Source of the DNA: Beijerinckiaceae bacterium
GTDB taxonomy: Bacteria > Pseudomonadota > Alphaproteobacteria > Rhizobiales > Beijerinckiaceae
Length of the DNA stretch: 61,555 nt
NCBI GenBank assembly: GCA_031291515.1
Contig: JARLIW010000099.1
Location: 1 to 61,555, forward strand
Direction: 5' to 3'
Positions within the stretch are counted from its first letter, which is position 1. Each line of letters starts with the position of its first letter. Under the pieces are notes generated by a model. That model was not told the DNA's origin. It ran no database searches and worked only from the letters and a program-made list of their open reading frames with translations. Shown in pieces: positions 16,536 through 25,224 of this stretch. The translations under genes were made by a program, and so were the position numbers.

Positions 16536-17282
16536 ATGGTGACAAGACAATCCTGCGCATTTGAGGGTTTTCAGCACCTATGCGGTTCCACGGCCAAAGC
16601 TGTCATTGTCGACGACGACATTTCCTTCCGTAACTTCTTGCAAGGGCAGCTGGGGCTGCTCGGGTTCGACGTGGCGGCTCCCCGCCGTCTCGACGAAGGC
16701 CTCGAAATTTTGGATCGTGAAACGGATTTGATCGTCGTCAGCGCGGACATTCCCGGGACCACCGGGGGAGAGCTCGCCAATAACGTACGGGCGCGAAACC
16801 CTTACGTGGCCTTGATCTTGATTTCCGGTCGGCACGTTGAAGCGGATATTGTGGCCGCGCTCGATAATGGCGCCAACGGCTATATGGTCAAACCATTTTC
16901 GGCCGCGGAATTTCTCGCCCGTGTCCGCGCCGCGCTTCGTCACCGGCTGCGCCCCAATACGGAAAAGGCTCTGTTTCAAATTGGAGGTCTCGCCGTTGAT
17001 AATGCGCGCCGATACGTGACCGTCGATGGGCAAAAAATTCATCTGACCCCGAAGGAATACGATTGCCTTAATCTTCTTGTCCAGCACGCCGGCTCGGTCG
17101 TCACGACTAGCGCGTTCATGCAACGGATGTGGACGGATGATACGAGCGAAAATTATCTACGTGTCCTCGTCCGTTCGGTCCGCGAGAAAATTGAACCCAG
17201 ACCGACCGACCCAAGTTACATCCTGACCGTGACCGGTGTCGGTTATCGTTTACAGACGCAAGGAGTCTGGCGGAGGCCCTAA
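16536..17282 (+). CDS. OmpR-family response regulator with a non-canonical receiver
   Basis: A protein of 248 residues: an N-terminal receiver domain (about 20-140) and a C-terminal winged helix (about 150-245, ending SYILTVTGVGYRL). The acidic pocket VDDD (25-28), the switch Ser in LISG (97) and Lys119 in VKPF are present. The phospho-acceptor position, normally the Asp in LLDxxLPxxDG, is Ser69 in DLIVVSADIPGTTG. Normal His-Asp phosphorylation therefore seems unlikely unless Asp71 substitutes. No histidine kinase is nearby. It may work without phosphorylation or through a ligand. Confidence 0.85.
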   Translation: MVTRQSCAFEGFQHLCGSTAKAVIVDDDISFRNFLQGQLGLLGFDVAAPRRLDEGLEILDRETDLIVVSADIPGTTGGELANNVRARNPYVALILISGRHVEADIVAALDNGANGYMVKPFSAAEFLARVRAALRHRLRPNTEKALFQIGGLAVDNARRYVTVDGQKIHLTPKEYDCLNLLVQHAGSVVTTSAFMQRMWTDDTSENYLRVLVRSVREKIEPRPTDPSYILTVTGVGYRLQTQGVWRRP

Positions 17283-17617
17283 ACGACGAGGTTGATATCT
17301 CTGTGAGACGAAGCGGGATTTGACGCCGCGCCCAATCGTTGAAGAGCGGTCCGGGCTCTGCTGGAGCGACGGCACCGTGAGGGACACAACCGTAAAACGG
17401 GGTCGCGAGGTTTAGTAACGGTAAGTAGTCGTTTCGGGGTCAAAACAAGGTGATTGTCGTGAACCGCCCACAGCTTCATCGTCGTCGACATCGTCGTGAA
17501 GACACGGACCGAACCAGATCGAGAGCCGCACCCCTATTTGAAGGCACCAAAGATAGAGACGCGGCTCGGAAGAATTCTGGTTTTGAGGCGCATGAGAGCA
17601 CCGACGCCCCCCATAAC
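17283..17617. other. Intergenic region, possible upstream extension of the next gene
   Basis: The frame of the following small protein stays open back to GTG 17450, but this part (HRRRHRREDTDRTRSR) is low-complexity and basic and lacks a good ribosome-binding site. I see no other feature. Confidence 0.4.
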
Positions 17618-18013
17618 ATGCCGATGCCTGCGCTGCAGAAATGGATAGCGAATCGTCCGGCATGGTTTGTGAAGACGAATATAGACATCGATATGCGGCC
17701 TGACGGCTGGGACCAACTTTTAGATTTTGCAATGAGTGCAATTCAGAACATCGTTTCTCGTCATCCGATTTCGCGATTGAGAGTCACTAAAATTTCGAGA
17801 AAAAACGGAGCGCTCTCTATTCTGATCAGCGATAGAAGAATCCAGAGGCACCTACTCCACGAGATCCGCAAGATCATGATGGAAGTCCATAAGGAATCCA
17901 AATCTGTTTGCGAACATTGCGGTTCCCATGGCACTTTGGGTTCCGTCGAGAGCGAACTTAGTGTCCGTTGCGATCAATGCGCGCCTCCTCGATGGCGAAA
18001 ATGCGTCTATTAG
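17618..18013 (+). CDS. Hypothetical protein with a C-terminal CxxC...CxxC zinc-ribbon-like motif
   Basis: A protein of about 131 residues beginning MPMPALQKWIANRPAWFVKT. The layout GWDQLLDFAMSAIQNI..., then a short strand region (RVTKISRKNGALSILISD), a helix, and CEHCGSH...CDQCAPP resembles a widespread small hypothetical family found on mobile and phage-linked DNA. That family has a GWxPLLDxLM core, a KxGxLRxY strand and a final CxxCG. Zinc binding by the four Cys is inferred. The start is uncertain (17450 is possible). Nothing points to a role. Confidence 0.55.
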   Translation: MPMPALQKWIANRPAWFVKTNIDIDMRPDGWDQLLDFAMSAIQNIVSRHPISRLRVTKISRKNGALSILISDRRIQRHLLHEIRKIMMEVHKESKSVCEHCGSHGTLGSVESELSVRCDQCAPPRWRKCVY

Positions 18014-18303
18014 TCCTGAAGATGGAGGTTGCGGTCTACCCGCGAACGAGCACGCATCGCCGAGCCTGTCAAATGAGGAACCTAATTTCCGCGTTCGGCG
18101 AAAGATCGGCGAGCCACCTGTAGCCACTGTCTCTGGCTTTGGGCTCCGCGACTCGATCGTGCGCCCTGGCCCTGCCCCGAACGTTCATCCGGCCGCGAAT
18201 GGAATCCATTCGCTAAGCGCGATGTGATTTGTACGCAAACGAAAATTTATCGGAAAAATAATTCAAGCGGATCTATTTGACTTGCATTAATCGCGAAGCC
18301 GCG
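18014..18303. other. Intergenic region upstream of a candidate small RNA
   Basis: No gene is recognised here. It becomes AT-rich near 18236-18280 and contains promoter-like hexamers TTGACT (18277-18282) and TTGCAT (18282-18287) upstream of TATTCT (18304-18309). Confidence 0.4.
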
Positions 18304-18315
18304 TATTCTTGTCCT

Positions 18316-18394
18316 TGCGGTCGCTCTCGGCTGCCTGCCCTATCGGGCGTATTCCTCCCACGACTCCGACCGCTCGAAAGGGCGGTCTTTTTTT
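18316..18394 (+). ncRNA. Candidate small RNA ending in a strong terminator
   Basis: The segment between the TATTCT box (18304-18309) and the terminator at 18368-18394 has no coding potential. It contains a small hairpin (GCCC 18337-18340, loop TATC, GGGC 18345-18348) and an unpaired CCTCCC (18354-18359) that could pair with Shine-Dalgarno sequences. This is the layout of short anti-SD trans-acting RNAs of Rhizobiales. The promoter is not ideal: TTGCAT has correct spacing but poor match, and TTGACT has a better match but a 21-nt spacer. Expression is unproven. Confidence 0.4.
18368..18394 (+). terminator. Rho-independent terminator
   Basis: GACCGCTC and GGGCGGTC pair around a GAAA tetraloop (18368-18387; 8-bp stem with one T-G pair) and are followed directly by seven T (18388-18394). 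No protein-coding gene ends just before it, which supports a short noncoding transcript upstream. Confidence 0.8.
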
Positions 18395-18636
18395 ATCGAA
18401 GCGATCTCAGCCGAACAACGGGCGACATCGATCGCTCTTCTCGGATAGTGTTTAACCATACAATATCGATCGCGAGACTGGTCGAGCTATTTTCCGAGGA
18501 GAGCCAACCATCGATAAGGTCAACAACAATAGTAGAAAGCGGACTGATCCCAACTTCTGGACGAAAGGTCGCTTTGTGATGGGATGCCTCGTCCAAATTC
18601 ATCAGCCAAAACAAGCAGCGTGATTTCCGTCGAGGA

Positions 18637-19944
18637 TCAGATGTCAAGAGTTGTTCGGTGTTCCCACGCCGTGAATTGCGAGCAATAAGTATTCCACTCG
18701 TCATGTTTAAGCTTTAGATATGACGAAGAGAAATCTTCACCTAGCGTGGCCATGAGTTCCGCGTCGTGTTCGAACGCACGTAGCGCGTCGAGAAGATTGA
18801 GGGGCAACTTCGGCGCGTCCGTGACCAAATGGCCGTCCTGATACATATTGATATCATGGTGCGGACCTGGATCGGCTTTTGATTTAAGGCCGGACAATCC
18901 GGCGGCAATGATGATCGCCTGCAAAAGATACGGGTTGACCGCGCCATCGGGCAACCGCAATTCGAAGCGACCCGGACCAGGCACACGGACCATGTGGGTC
19001 CGGTTGTTGCCGGTCCAGGTCACGGAGTTCGGCGCCCAGGTTGCTCCGGAAACCGTGCGCGGCGCATTGATCCGTTTGTAGGAATTAACGGTGGGGTTGG
19101 TGATTGCGGCCAACGCGGACGCGTGCTTCATGATCCCGCCAAGGAACGTTCTTCCCTGAGCCGAAAGCCCAAAGGGCATCGCCGCATCGGCAAACGCATT
19201 CGTCTCGCCGTCAAGATCCCAGACCGAGATATGGGCGTGGCAGCCGTTGCCCGTCAATCCCATGAACGGCTTTGGCATGAAAGTCGCGCGAAGCCCGTGC
19301 TTTTCGGCAATCGATTTGACCATGAATTTGAAGAAGGAATGCTTGTCCGCGGTTTCCAAGGCGTCATCATATTCCCAGTTCATTTCGAACTGGCCATTCG
19401 CGTCTTCGTGATCGTTTTGGTACGGCTTCCAACCTAATTCAAGCATGTAATCGCAAATCTCCGCGATGACATCATAGCGCCGCATCAGAGCCTGTTGGTC
19501 GTAGCAGGGCTTTTCCGCATTGTCGAACTCATCGGAAATCTTTGACCCATCGGGAGAAATCAAGAAGAACTCTGGCTCTACGCCGGTTTTTACACGAAGG
19601 CCCTGACGTTTGGCCTCCTCCGTAAGCCGTTTGAGGACGCATCGCGGGGCTTGTGCCAGCGGTTGTCCGTCCATGACGCAGTCGGCGGCGACCCAGGCCA
19701 CATCCTTTTTCCATGGCAGTTGAATCACCGACCGCGCATCCGGAATCGCAAAAAGGTCCGGATGCGCTGGCGTCAAATCAAACCAAGTGGCAAAGCCCGC
19801 GAAGCCCGCACCATTCTTCTGCATATCCGCGATAGCTGCGGTGGGGACCAGTTTTGCGCGCTGGGCACCGAACAAGTCTGTGTAGCTGACCATGAAATAA
19901 TTGATGCCGCGCTCAGCCGCGAAATGCGAGAGATCCTGTGTCAC
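18637..19944 (-). CDS. gmaS: Gamma-glutamylmethylamide synthetase (glutamine synthetase-like)
   Basis: A protein of 435 residues of the GlnT/GSIII-like glutamine-synthetase branch. Typical blocks are EPEFFLI (metal-binding Glu), NDHEDANGQFEMNW, GNGCHAHISVW (ATP/metal site), NSYKRI and RVPGPGRFELRLPDGAVNPYL. Its position downstream of mgsABC and beside mgdABCD indicates the methylamine-specific enzyme, which joins methylamine to glutamate with ATP as the first step of the N-methylglutamate pathway, rather than a housekeeping glutamine synthetase. The start is GTG at 19944 with a weak AAGG upstream. It lies about 80 nt after mgsC, probably in one operon. Confidence 0.85.
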   Translation of the reverse strand: MTQDLSHFAAERGINYFMVSYTDLFGAQRAKLVPTAAIADMQKNGAGFAGFATWFDLTPAHPDLFAIPDARSVIQLPWKKDVAWVAADCVMDGQPLAQAPRCVLKRLTEEAKRQGLRVKTGVEPEFFLISPDGSKISDEFDNAEKPCYDQQALMRRYDVIAEICDYMLELGWKPYQNDHEDANGQFEMNWEYDDALETADKHSFFKFMVKSIAEKHGLRATFMPKPFMGLTGNGCHAHISVWDLDGETNAFADAAMPFGLSAQGRTFLGGIMKHASALAAITNPTVNSYKRINAPRTVSGATWAPNSVTWTGNNRTHMVRVPGPGRFELRLPDGAVNPYLLQAIIIAAGLSGLKSKADPGPHHDINMYQDGHLVTDAPKLPLNLLDALRAFEHDAELMATLGEDFSSSYLKLKHDEWNTYCSQFTAWEHRTTLDI

Positions 19945-20024
19945 GTGAATTCTGCCTTATCAAAATGAGACCTATGCGGAGAGCCTGCGGATCGGTGGGG
20001 CGGACGCGCGAGCGTCCGGCGGCC

Positions 20025-21353
20025 TTAGAAGCTGTTCTTGCCCGGGTACCAATTGGTGCCCGCCAGAGGGACCTGCGCCATGGCGGCCGCTTCCATCGTC
20101 AGCGCGCAAAGATCTTCGGGCTCGAGATTATGTAACCGGCTCTTGCCGCAAGCGCGTGCAATCGTCTGGGCCTCCAGCGTCATAACCTTCAGATAATTGG
20201 CGAGGCGACGGCCCGCGAGCGCGGGATCAAGCCGTTGTGCAAGAATAGGATCTTGCGTGGTGATGCCGGCCGGATCGCGGCCTTCATGCCAATCGTCATA
20301 GGCACCGGCTGTGGTCCCGAGCTTCCTGTATTCATCTTCCCATCGTGGATCGTTGTCCCCGATCGCGACCAGTGCCGCCGTGCCAATCGAGACGGCGTCC
20401 GCACCCAACGCGAGGGCCTTCGCCACGTCGGCGCCACAACGGATACCTCCAGAAATGACGAGCTGCACTTTGCGATGCATGCCAAGATCCTGCAACGCTT
20501 GAACCGCGGGCCGGAGACAGGCTAGGGTTGGCATGCCAACGTTTTCAATAAACACATCCTGAGTCGCCGCCGTGCCCCCTTGCATCCCGTCGAGCACGAC
20601 CACGTCGGCGCCGGCTTTCACGGCAAGCGCCGTGTCATAATATGGTCGTGCACCGCCGACCTTCACATAAATCGGCTTTTCCCAATCCGTGATCTCGCGA
20701 ATCTCCAAGATTTTGATTTCGAGATCGTCTGGGCCCGTCCAATCGGGATGACGGCAGGCGGACCGCTGGTCGATGCCTTGGGGTAGGTTGCGCATTTGAG
20801 CCACGCGCGCGGAAATTTTCTGGCCGAGCAGCATGCCCCCGCCTCCGGGCTTGGCGCCTTGGCCAATTACGATCTCAATTGCGTCGGCTCGACGCAAATC
20901 GGTCGGATTCATTCCGTATCGCGACGGAAGATACTGATAGACGAGTTTTTCGGAATGGCCGCGCTCTTCATCCGTCATGCCTCCGTCGCCAGTGGTGGTG
21001 GAGGTGCCGGCGAGTGTCGCCCCGCGTCCGAGCGCCTCCTTGGCATTGCCAGAAAGCGCGCCAAAGCTCATCCCGGCGATCGTGATTGGAATTTTCAGTT
21101 CAATCGGTTTCTTGGCAAACCGCGTTCCCAGAACAACTGTCGTATCGCAACGTTCTCGGTAGCCTTCGAGCGGATACCGCGAGATCGACGCGCCGAGAAA
21201 CAGCAGATCATCGAAATGTGGGACCTTGCGCTTCGTGCCCCCGCCGCGAATATCGTAAATACCGGTGGCGGCGGCGCGTCGGATTTCCGCCAGCGTATTA
21301 TCGTCGAACGTCATGGACTTGCGCGGGGGCGTCCTGGGATTATGATCACTCAT
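20025..21353 (-). CDS. mgsC: N-methylglutamate synthase large (FMN) subunit
   Basis: A protein of 442 residues related to the FMN domain of glutamate synthase (GlxD-like). FMN-barrel blocks include ITIAGMSFGALSGNAKEALG, GQGAKPGGGGML, VKVGGARP and DGMQGGTAATQD. It combines the amidotransferase and beta-helix subunits to make N-methylglutamate from gamma-glutamylmethylamide. ATG 21353 is chosen because GAGAGG lies about 8 nt upstream; earlier ATGs lack a signal. The Cys-rich 3Fe-4S motif of true glutamate synthases (before PVGxATQDP) is absent: the matching place reads YDDWHEGRDPAGITTQDP. Confidence 0.85.
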   Translation of the reverse strand: MSDHNPRTPPRKSMTFDDNTLAEIRRAAATGIYDIRGGGTKRKVPHFDDLLFLGASISRYPLEGYRERCDTTVVLGTRFAKKPIELKIPITIAGMSFGALSGNAKEALGRGATLAGTSTTTGDGGMTDEERGHSEKLVYQYLPSRYGMNPTDLRRADAIEIVIGQGAKPGGGGMLLGQKISARVAQMRNLPQGIDQRSACRHPDWTGPDDLEIKILEIREITDWEKPIYVKVGGARPYYDTALAVKAGADVVVLDGMQGGTAATQDVFIENVGMPTLACLRPAVQALQDLGMHRKVQLVISGGIRCGADVAKALALGADAVSIGTAALVAIGDNDPRWEDEYRKLGTTAGAYDDWHEGRDPAGITTQDPILAQRLDPALAGRRLANYLKVMTLEAQTIARACGKSRLHNLEPEDLCALTMEAAAMAQVPLAGTNWYPGKNSF

Positions 21354-21369
21354 TTGGCGGCCTCTCGCT

Positions 21370-22056
21370 TTAATACGCTTCTGCATTGTCAATATGGAAA
21401 TTATAGAGCTTGCGCGCCGAACCATAGCGCTTGAACTCGTCCGGCTTGACGCCTATGACGCCGGCCTTTTCCAAAAGCACGGCGAGCGCTTCAAGATGCT
21501 CAAGCCGCATGGCTTTTTCGATACAGTCGGCCCCCAGGCTTTTAACCTGGCCGCGCACGAAAAGCTTGGCTTCATAGAGTGAATCGCCAAGGGCGTCACC
21601 GGCATCGCCTAAAACGACGAGATGCCCAGATTGCCCCATGAACGCCGACATGTGGCCGATCGATCCGTGGACAACGATGTCGATACCCTTCATCGAGATC
21701 CCGCAGCGTGAAGCCGCATTTCCCTTGATCACAAGTAAGCCGCCACGCCCGGTTGCGCCGGCGTACTGACTTGCGTCACCTTCGACAATAACGGTGCCCG
21801 ACATCATATTTTCGGCGATGCCGGGACCTGCGGAACCATGAATTGTCACGGTGCCGCCATCGTTCATGCCGGCACAATAATAGCCTACGGACCCATGCAC
21901 TTCGACGTTGACCGGACGATCGATTCCAACCGCGACCGCATGGCTACCGCGCGGATTGGTGATCTCGAAAAGCGTGTCGTTGGCACCGTGTTCAATTCCG
22001 TGCAAGGCGCTATTCAGGGCGCGAAGCGGCGTTTGGGAGAGATCGAAAACAGGCAT
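21370..22056 (-). CDS. mgsB: N-methylglutamate synthase beta-helix subunit
   Basis: A protein of 228 residues, homologous to the C-terminal GXGXG beta-helix domain of glutamate synthase (GlxC-like). Repeats such as VNVEVHGSVGYYCAGMNDGG, VIVEGDASQYAGATGRGG and IVVHGSIGHMSAFMGQSG show the helix turns. A GAGGAAG signal lies about 8 nt before ATG 22056, and the frame upstream of it has no domain. It lies 16 nt after mgsA and 16 nt before mgsC, so the three are one transcription unit and one complex. Confidence 0.87.
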   Translation of the reverse strand: MPVFDLSQTPLRALNSALHGIEHGANDTLFEITNPRGSHAVAVGIDRPVNVEVHGSVGYYCAGMNDGGTVTIHGSAGPGIAENMMSGTVIVEGDASQYAGATGRGGLLVIKGNAASRCGISMKGIDIVVHGSIGHMSAFMGQSGHLVVLGDAGDALGDSLYEAKLFVRGQVKSLGADCIEKAMRLEHLEALAVLLEKAGVIGVKPDEFKRYGSARKLYNFHIDNAEAY

Positions 22057-22072
22057 TGAGCAAACTTCCTCT

Positions 22073-22993
22073 TCAAACGCGGGCACGCGCGGCCACATTC
22101 TTGTGATCCCAGAAATAGACGGTGGCCGGCTCCGGCTCCCAAACGCGCGCGCGCGCGATGCCTGGCAGATCAACGAGCGCGCGATACTCCGAACCAAAGG
22201 CGACATATTGATCCGTTTCCGCCATTACCGCGGGCTTGCAGGCAATCGGGTCCCGCAATACACCGAACCCTGTCTTTGTGCCGACGACGAATGTGAAAAA
22301 GCCGTCTAGATCATCGAGCGCACCGGTCAGAGCTTCCCCAAGGTCCTTGCCCTTGGCCATTTCGGCTGTGAGATAGGCGGCCGCGACTTCGGAATCATTC
22401 TGGGTCTCGAATGTCATCCCCTCGCGGACGAGCTCCCGGCGCAGATTATTGTGGTTTGATAACGAGCCATTGTGTACGAGGCATTGGTCGGCACCGGTCG
22501 AAAAGGGGTGCGCCCCAAGCGTCGTCACGGCGCTTTCGGTCGCCATTCGCGTGTGGCCAATGCCATGGCTTCCCGACATCGCGCGGATGCCAAAGCGCGC
22601 GACAACATCCTTCGGCAGGCCCGTCTCTTTAAAAATCTCGATACTTTGACCCGAACCCATGATGCGAACGTCGGGGCGGATCGCGCCGAGAGTTAGGCGG
22701 ATTTCCGAAATCTTCGCGATCTCGACTTCGATGACGGCATGGGTATCTTTCACGGTCACCAAGGCTCGGATGCCCTGGGCGGCAAGGTCTGCCTCGAGGC
22801 CAGTAAAATCACGCCCCGGGTCCGCCGATTGAATGGTGACCTTTGCTTGGCCTGGCGAACTCGCGCGGTAAATAGCGATTCCCCCGGAGTCCGGGCCCCT
22901 GTCGGTCAAGGTAATCAACATGTCCGAGAGCAAGGCACCAAGCTCGGGCTCCAGTCCCTTGTCCTTCAGGAACAATCCAACAATCCCGCACAT
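22073..22993 (-). CDS. mgsA: N-methylglutamate synthase class II glutamine-amidotransferase subunit
   Basis: A protein of 306 residues of the Ntn-hydrolase amidotransferase family (GlxB-like). The start must be the ATG at 22993, because the next codon is the catalytic Cys (MCGIVGLF); an upstream ATG would bury it. A GGAGAG signal is about 8 nt before. Other active-site blocks are DRGPDSGG, GIGHTRMATES and VHNGSLSNHNNLR. It is the first gene of the mgsABC-gmaS operon. A perfect 11-bp-armed inverted repeat lies 59-87 nt upstream, a probable operator. Confidence 0.88.
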   Translation of the reverse strand: MCGIVGLFLKDKGLEPELGALLSDMLITLTDRGPDSGGIAIYRASSPGQAKVTIQSADPGRDFTGLEADLAAQGIRALVTVKDTHAVIEVEIAKISEIRLTLGAIRPDVRIMGSGQSIEIFKETGLPKDVVARFGIRAMSGSHGIGHTRMATESAVTTLGAHPFSTGADQCLVHNGSLSNHNNLRRELVREGMTFETQNDSEVAAAYLTAEMAKGKDLGEALTGALDDLDGFFTFVVGTKTGFGVLRDPIACKPAVMAETDQYVAFGSEYRALVDLPGIARARVWEPEPATVYFWDHKNVAARARV

Positions 22994-23051
22994 GGCCACG
23001 CTCTCCATTGTCGATGACACGACACGTAATCGAAGCAGCTAGGCAGATCAA

Positions 23052-23080
23052 CCTAAAAAGAATAAATTTTTCTTTTTAGG
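23052..23080. promoter_or_regulatory. 29-bp inverted repeat before mgsA, probable operator
   Basis: Arms CCTAAAAAGAA (23052-23062) and TTCTTTTTAGG (23070-23080) are perfectly complementary around a 7-nt TAAATTT centre. It lies upstream of the mgs operon and is much more AT-rich than its surroundings. There is no gene end here that would need a terminator. The likely binders are the cupin-HTH or GlxA-like regulators encoded just beyond (inference). Confidence 0.6.
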
Positions 23081-23472
23081 CAAATTTTGGCGCGGATTGC
23101 GCGCGCTTCCGTCACGTATGGCGGAGGTGAGTTGGTGATTCCGCCCTAGATGATCGGGGCCGGTTGGTGGGATCCGGCGGCGGAGTTTCCAAAGCAATTG
23201 GCATATAGTGGGCTGGCCTACGGCCCGCGCCAGCGACGCCGCCGCTTATGATCGAGGGTCTGAGACCTTGGATCAGGCCGTGTGTCGGGGGAGCTTCATT
23301 GGTTTTATTCCCTCGATCGACCTAGCGAGCCATGCCGCGACTATCCCGATATGACCGGGTTGTTCCAAGTCTAGCGATCGAGGGCGCGTCCGATATTTGA
23401 GGTTCGCTCTGCCAGGTGCGCATCAGTCAATGTGACTAAAAGTTGCGATCTCGCTTGGCCGCCAGGGTTCAA
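23081..23472. other. Upstream region of the mgs operon, no gene seen
   Basis: About 390 bp between the inverted repeat and the 3' end of the cupin-HTH regulator. I found no coding frame with a domain, and no repeat beyond a few short GATCGA-rich stretches. Confidence 0.4.
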
Positions 23473-24132
23473 TTATCTTTGCTGCGGATAGGAAATGATC
23501 GAAAGGTAGCGAGCCGGCAGTTTGATCAATTCCTCTGGTCCATGCGGCGCGTCGGCGTCGAAGAAGAGACTGTCGCCCGGCTGCATGTGGTAGAGGCTCT
23601 CTGCGTGGCGATAAACGATTTCACCTTTGAGCATGTAGAGGAATTCCATGCCCTCGTGCTGAAAGGTTGGGAAGACGTCGGACTCTGCGTTCAGGGTGAT
23701 GAGATAGGGTTCGACCATCACCCCCGACGTGTTGTTCTCGACAAGTCCGAGCAAGCTATAGTGATGGCCTGCGCGGGTCCCACGCCGTTCGATGTCAACG
23801 CCTTGTCCTGCTTTGACGAAACTCGCGCCACGAGGCTCCTCGAAGCTTCGAAAAAAGGCTGTGACCGGGACGCCCAAAGCCCGTGACAAGGCCTGCAAAG
23901 TGCCCAGAGAGGGCGAGATATTCCCATTCTCGATCTTCGACAGCATTCCGACGGACATTCCCGTCGCCACTCCAAGGTCAATGACGGTGAGGCCAAGCTT
24001 TCGGCGATAGGTCCGCACTTCATGCCCGATCGCCATTTCAAGCGTATTAGCGCGCGCTTCTCGCACGGCGTGAGGGTCTTGGACAAGGAGCGTCTGGGCT
24101 CCTTTTGCGGACTGTTTTGTGCCGGACGCCAT
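23473..24132 (-). CDS. XRE-type HTH regulator with C-terminal cupin domain
   Basis: A protein of 219 residues: an N-terminal helix-turn-helix (EVRTYRRKLGLTVIDLGVAT then GMSVGMLSKIENGNISPSLG, about residues 37-77) and a C-terminal cupin (about 135-210, HEGMEFLYMLKGEIVYRH... MQPGDSLFFDADAPHGPEEL). This architecture (PuuR/SutR-like) is common for regulators of amine and amino-acid catabolism. ATG 24132 has GGGGGA just upstream; longer starts do not. It lies 40 nt after the GlxA-like gene in the same direction. Located between the mgs and mgd operons, it probably controls methylamine use. Confidence 0.85.
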   Translation of the reverse strand: MASGTKQSAKGAQTLLVQDPHAVREARANTLEMAIGHEVRTYRRKLGLTVIDLGVATGMSVGMLSKIENGNISPSLGTLQALSRALGVPVTAFFRSFEEPRGASFVKAGQGVDIERRGTRAGHHYSLLGLVENNTSGVMVEPYLITLNAESDVFPTFQHEGMEFLYMLKGEIVYRHAESLYHMQPGDSLFFDADAPHGPEELIKLPARYLSIISYPQQR

Positions 24133-24172
24133 CGATTCCCCCAAAAATATCTTTCCGAATACGGAGAGAACG

Positions 24173-25132
24173 CTAGACTCTAACGGTTTTCGGTTGAATG
24201 CCAAAACGATGCTTATAAGCGCGGGCAAAATGCGAGGCGCTGGAAAAGCCGGTCGCGAAGGCAATTTCCGAAATTGCCAGCGCGCTCTGTTCTAGTAGCT
24301 TACGCGCATGCTCTAGCCGGATGTTTCGATAGGTCTGCAAAAAACTTGAGGCCATTTGTTTCTCAAATAGACGATCGAGATGGCGCGGGCTGATGTCGGC
24401 CAGGCGGGCCATGGCCGACTTGCCGAGAGGTTTCTCAATCGTTGACTCCATTTTTTCCAGGACTGTGAGCAGTGCCCGATGGTGAGTGCCGTATCGCTCG
24501 GTCATAGACGCACGCTGCGGTCCGCTCGGCTCGGCGATGCTCGTGTGAAGGAACCAGTCACTGACCCTTCGGGCAAAAGCGGATCCCATCCGAGCGGCAA
24601 TCAAGGCATGAATCATGTCGAGCGGCGCGATTCCGCCCCCGCACGTAATCCGGTCGCCATCCACCACATAGCGGGCCTGACGAGGCGCCAGCCGGGGATA
24701 GGCCTCCCGCAACGCCATCGCATGTTCCCAGTGGATCGTGAAGTCCCGCGCCTCTAGCAGACCGGCTTCGGCGAGTAGGTAAGGCCCGCTGGAAATTCCA
24801 CCTATGCGCACGCCTTGCCGGGCCAACCGGCGCAACAACGGATAGATCCCGGTTGCATGTTGCCAGTCGAACGGATTCCCGCCGGCGACGACAAAAACAG
24901 TGTGGCAAGAACCGCCCTCTGCGGAAAGGTCGTCGCAGGGAATGGAAAAGCCGGCTGAACTTTTCACCGCCTCCCCATTCAATGACATGGGTCGTACCGC
25001 GTAGAGATTCATGCGCGCGATAAGATTGGCCGCGCGAAGCGGCTCCGTCGCCGATGCATAGGACATCAGTGCGAAATTGGGCACAAGAACAAACCCAATA
25101 GTCTGCGTGGGAAGGGACGAGTTATCGCTCAT
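24173..25132 (-). CDS. GlxA-family regulator (DJ-1/PfpI-like domain plus AraC HTH)
   Basis: A protein of 319 residues. The N-terminal part (about 10-190) is a DJ-1/PfpI-like sensing domain in which the nucleophile-elbow position reads GGISSGPYLLAEAG, without a Cys. The C-terminal AraC-type HTH (about 225-318) ends with AISEIAFATGFSSASHFARA and YKHRFGIQP. Proteins of this class activate sarcosine, glycine-betaine and NMG genes in other proteobacteria. It is divergent from mgdA across about 90 bp, so it is a good candidate activator of the mgd operon. Confidence 0.85.
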   Translation of the reverse strand: MSDNSSLPTQTIGFVLVPNFALMSYASATEPLRAANLIARMNLYAVRPMSLNGEAVKSSAGFSIPCDDLSAEGGSCHTVFVVAGGNPFDWQHATGIYPLLRRLARQGVRIGGISSGPYLLAEAGLLEARDFTIHWEHAMALREAYPRLAPRQARYVVDGDRITCGGGIAPLDMIHALIAARMGSAFARRVSDWFLHTSIAEPSGPQRASMTERYGTHHRALLTVLEKMESTIEKPLGKSAMARLADISPRHLDRLFEKQMASSFLQTYRNIRLEHARKLLEQSALAISEIAFATGFSSASHFARAYKHRFGIQPKTVRV

Positions 25133-25224
25133 GGCGTGTTTTTATCATTATTCGTCTGTTTTGTGCAATTCATGACGCTTCGCGCCAACCTATGTTGTCT
25201 CTCTATCCAACTAGGCGGGCCCCG

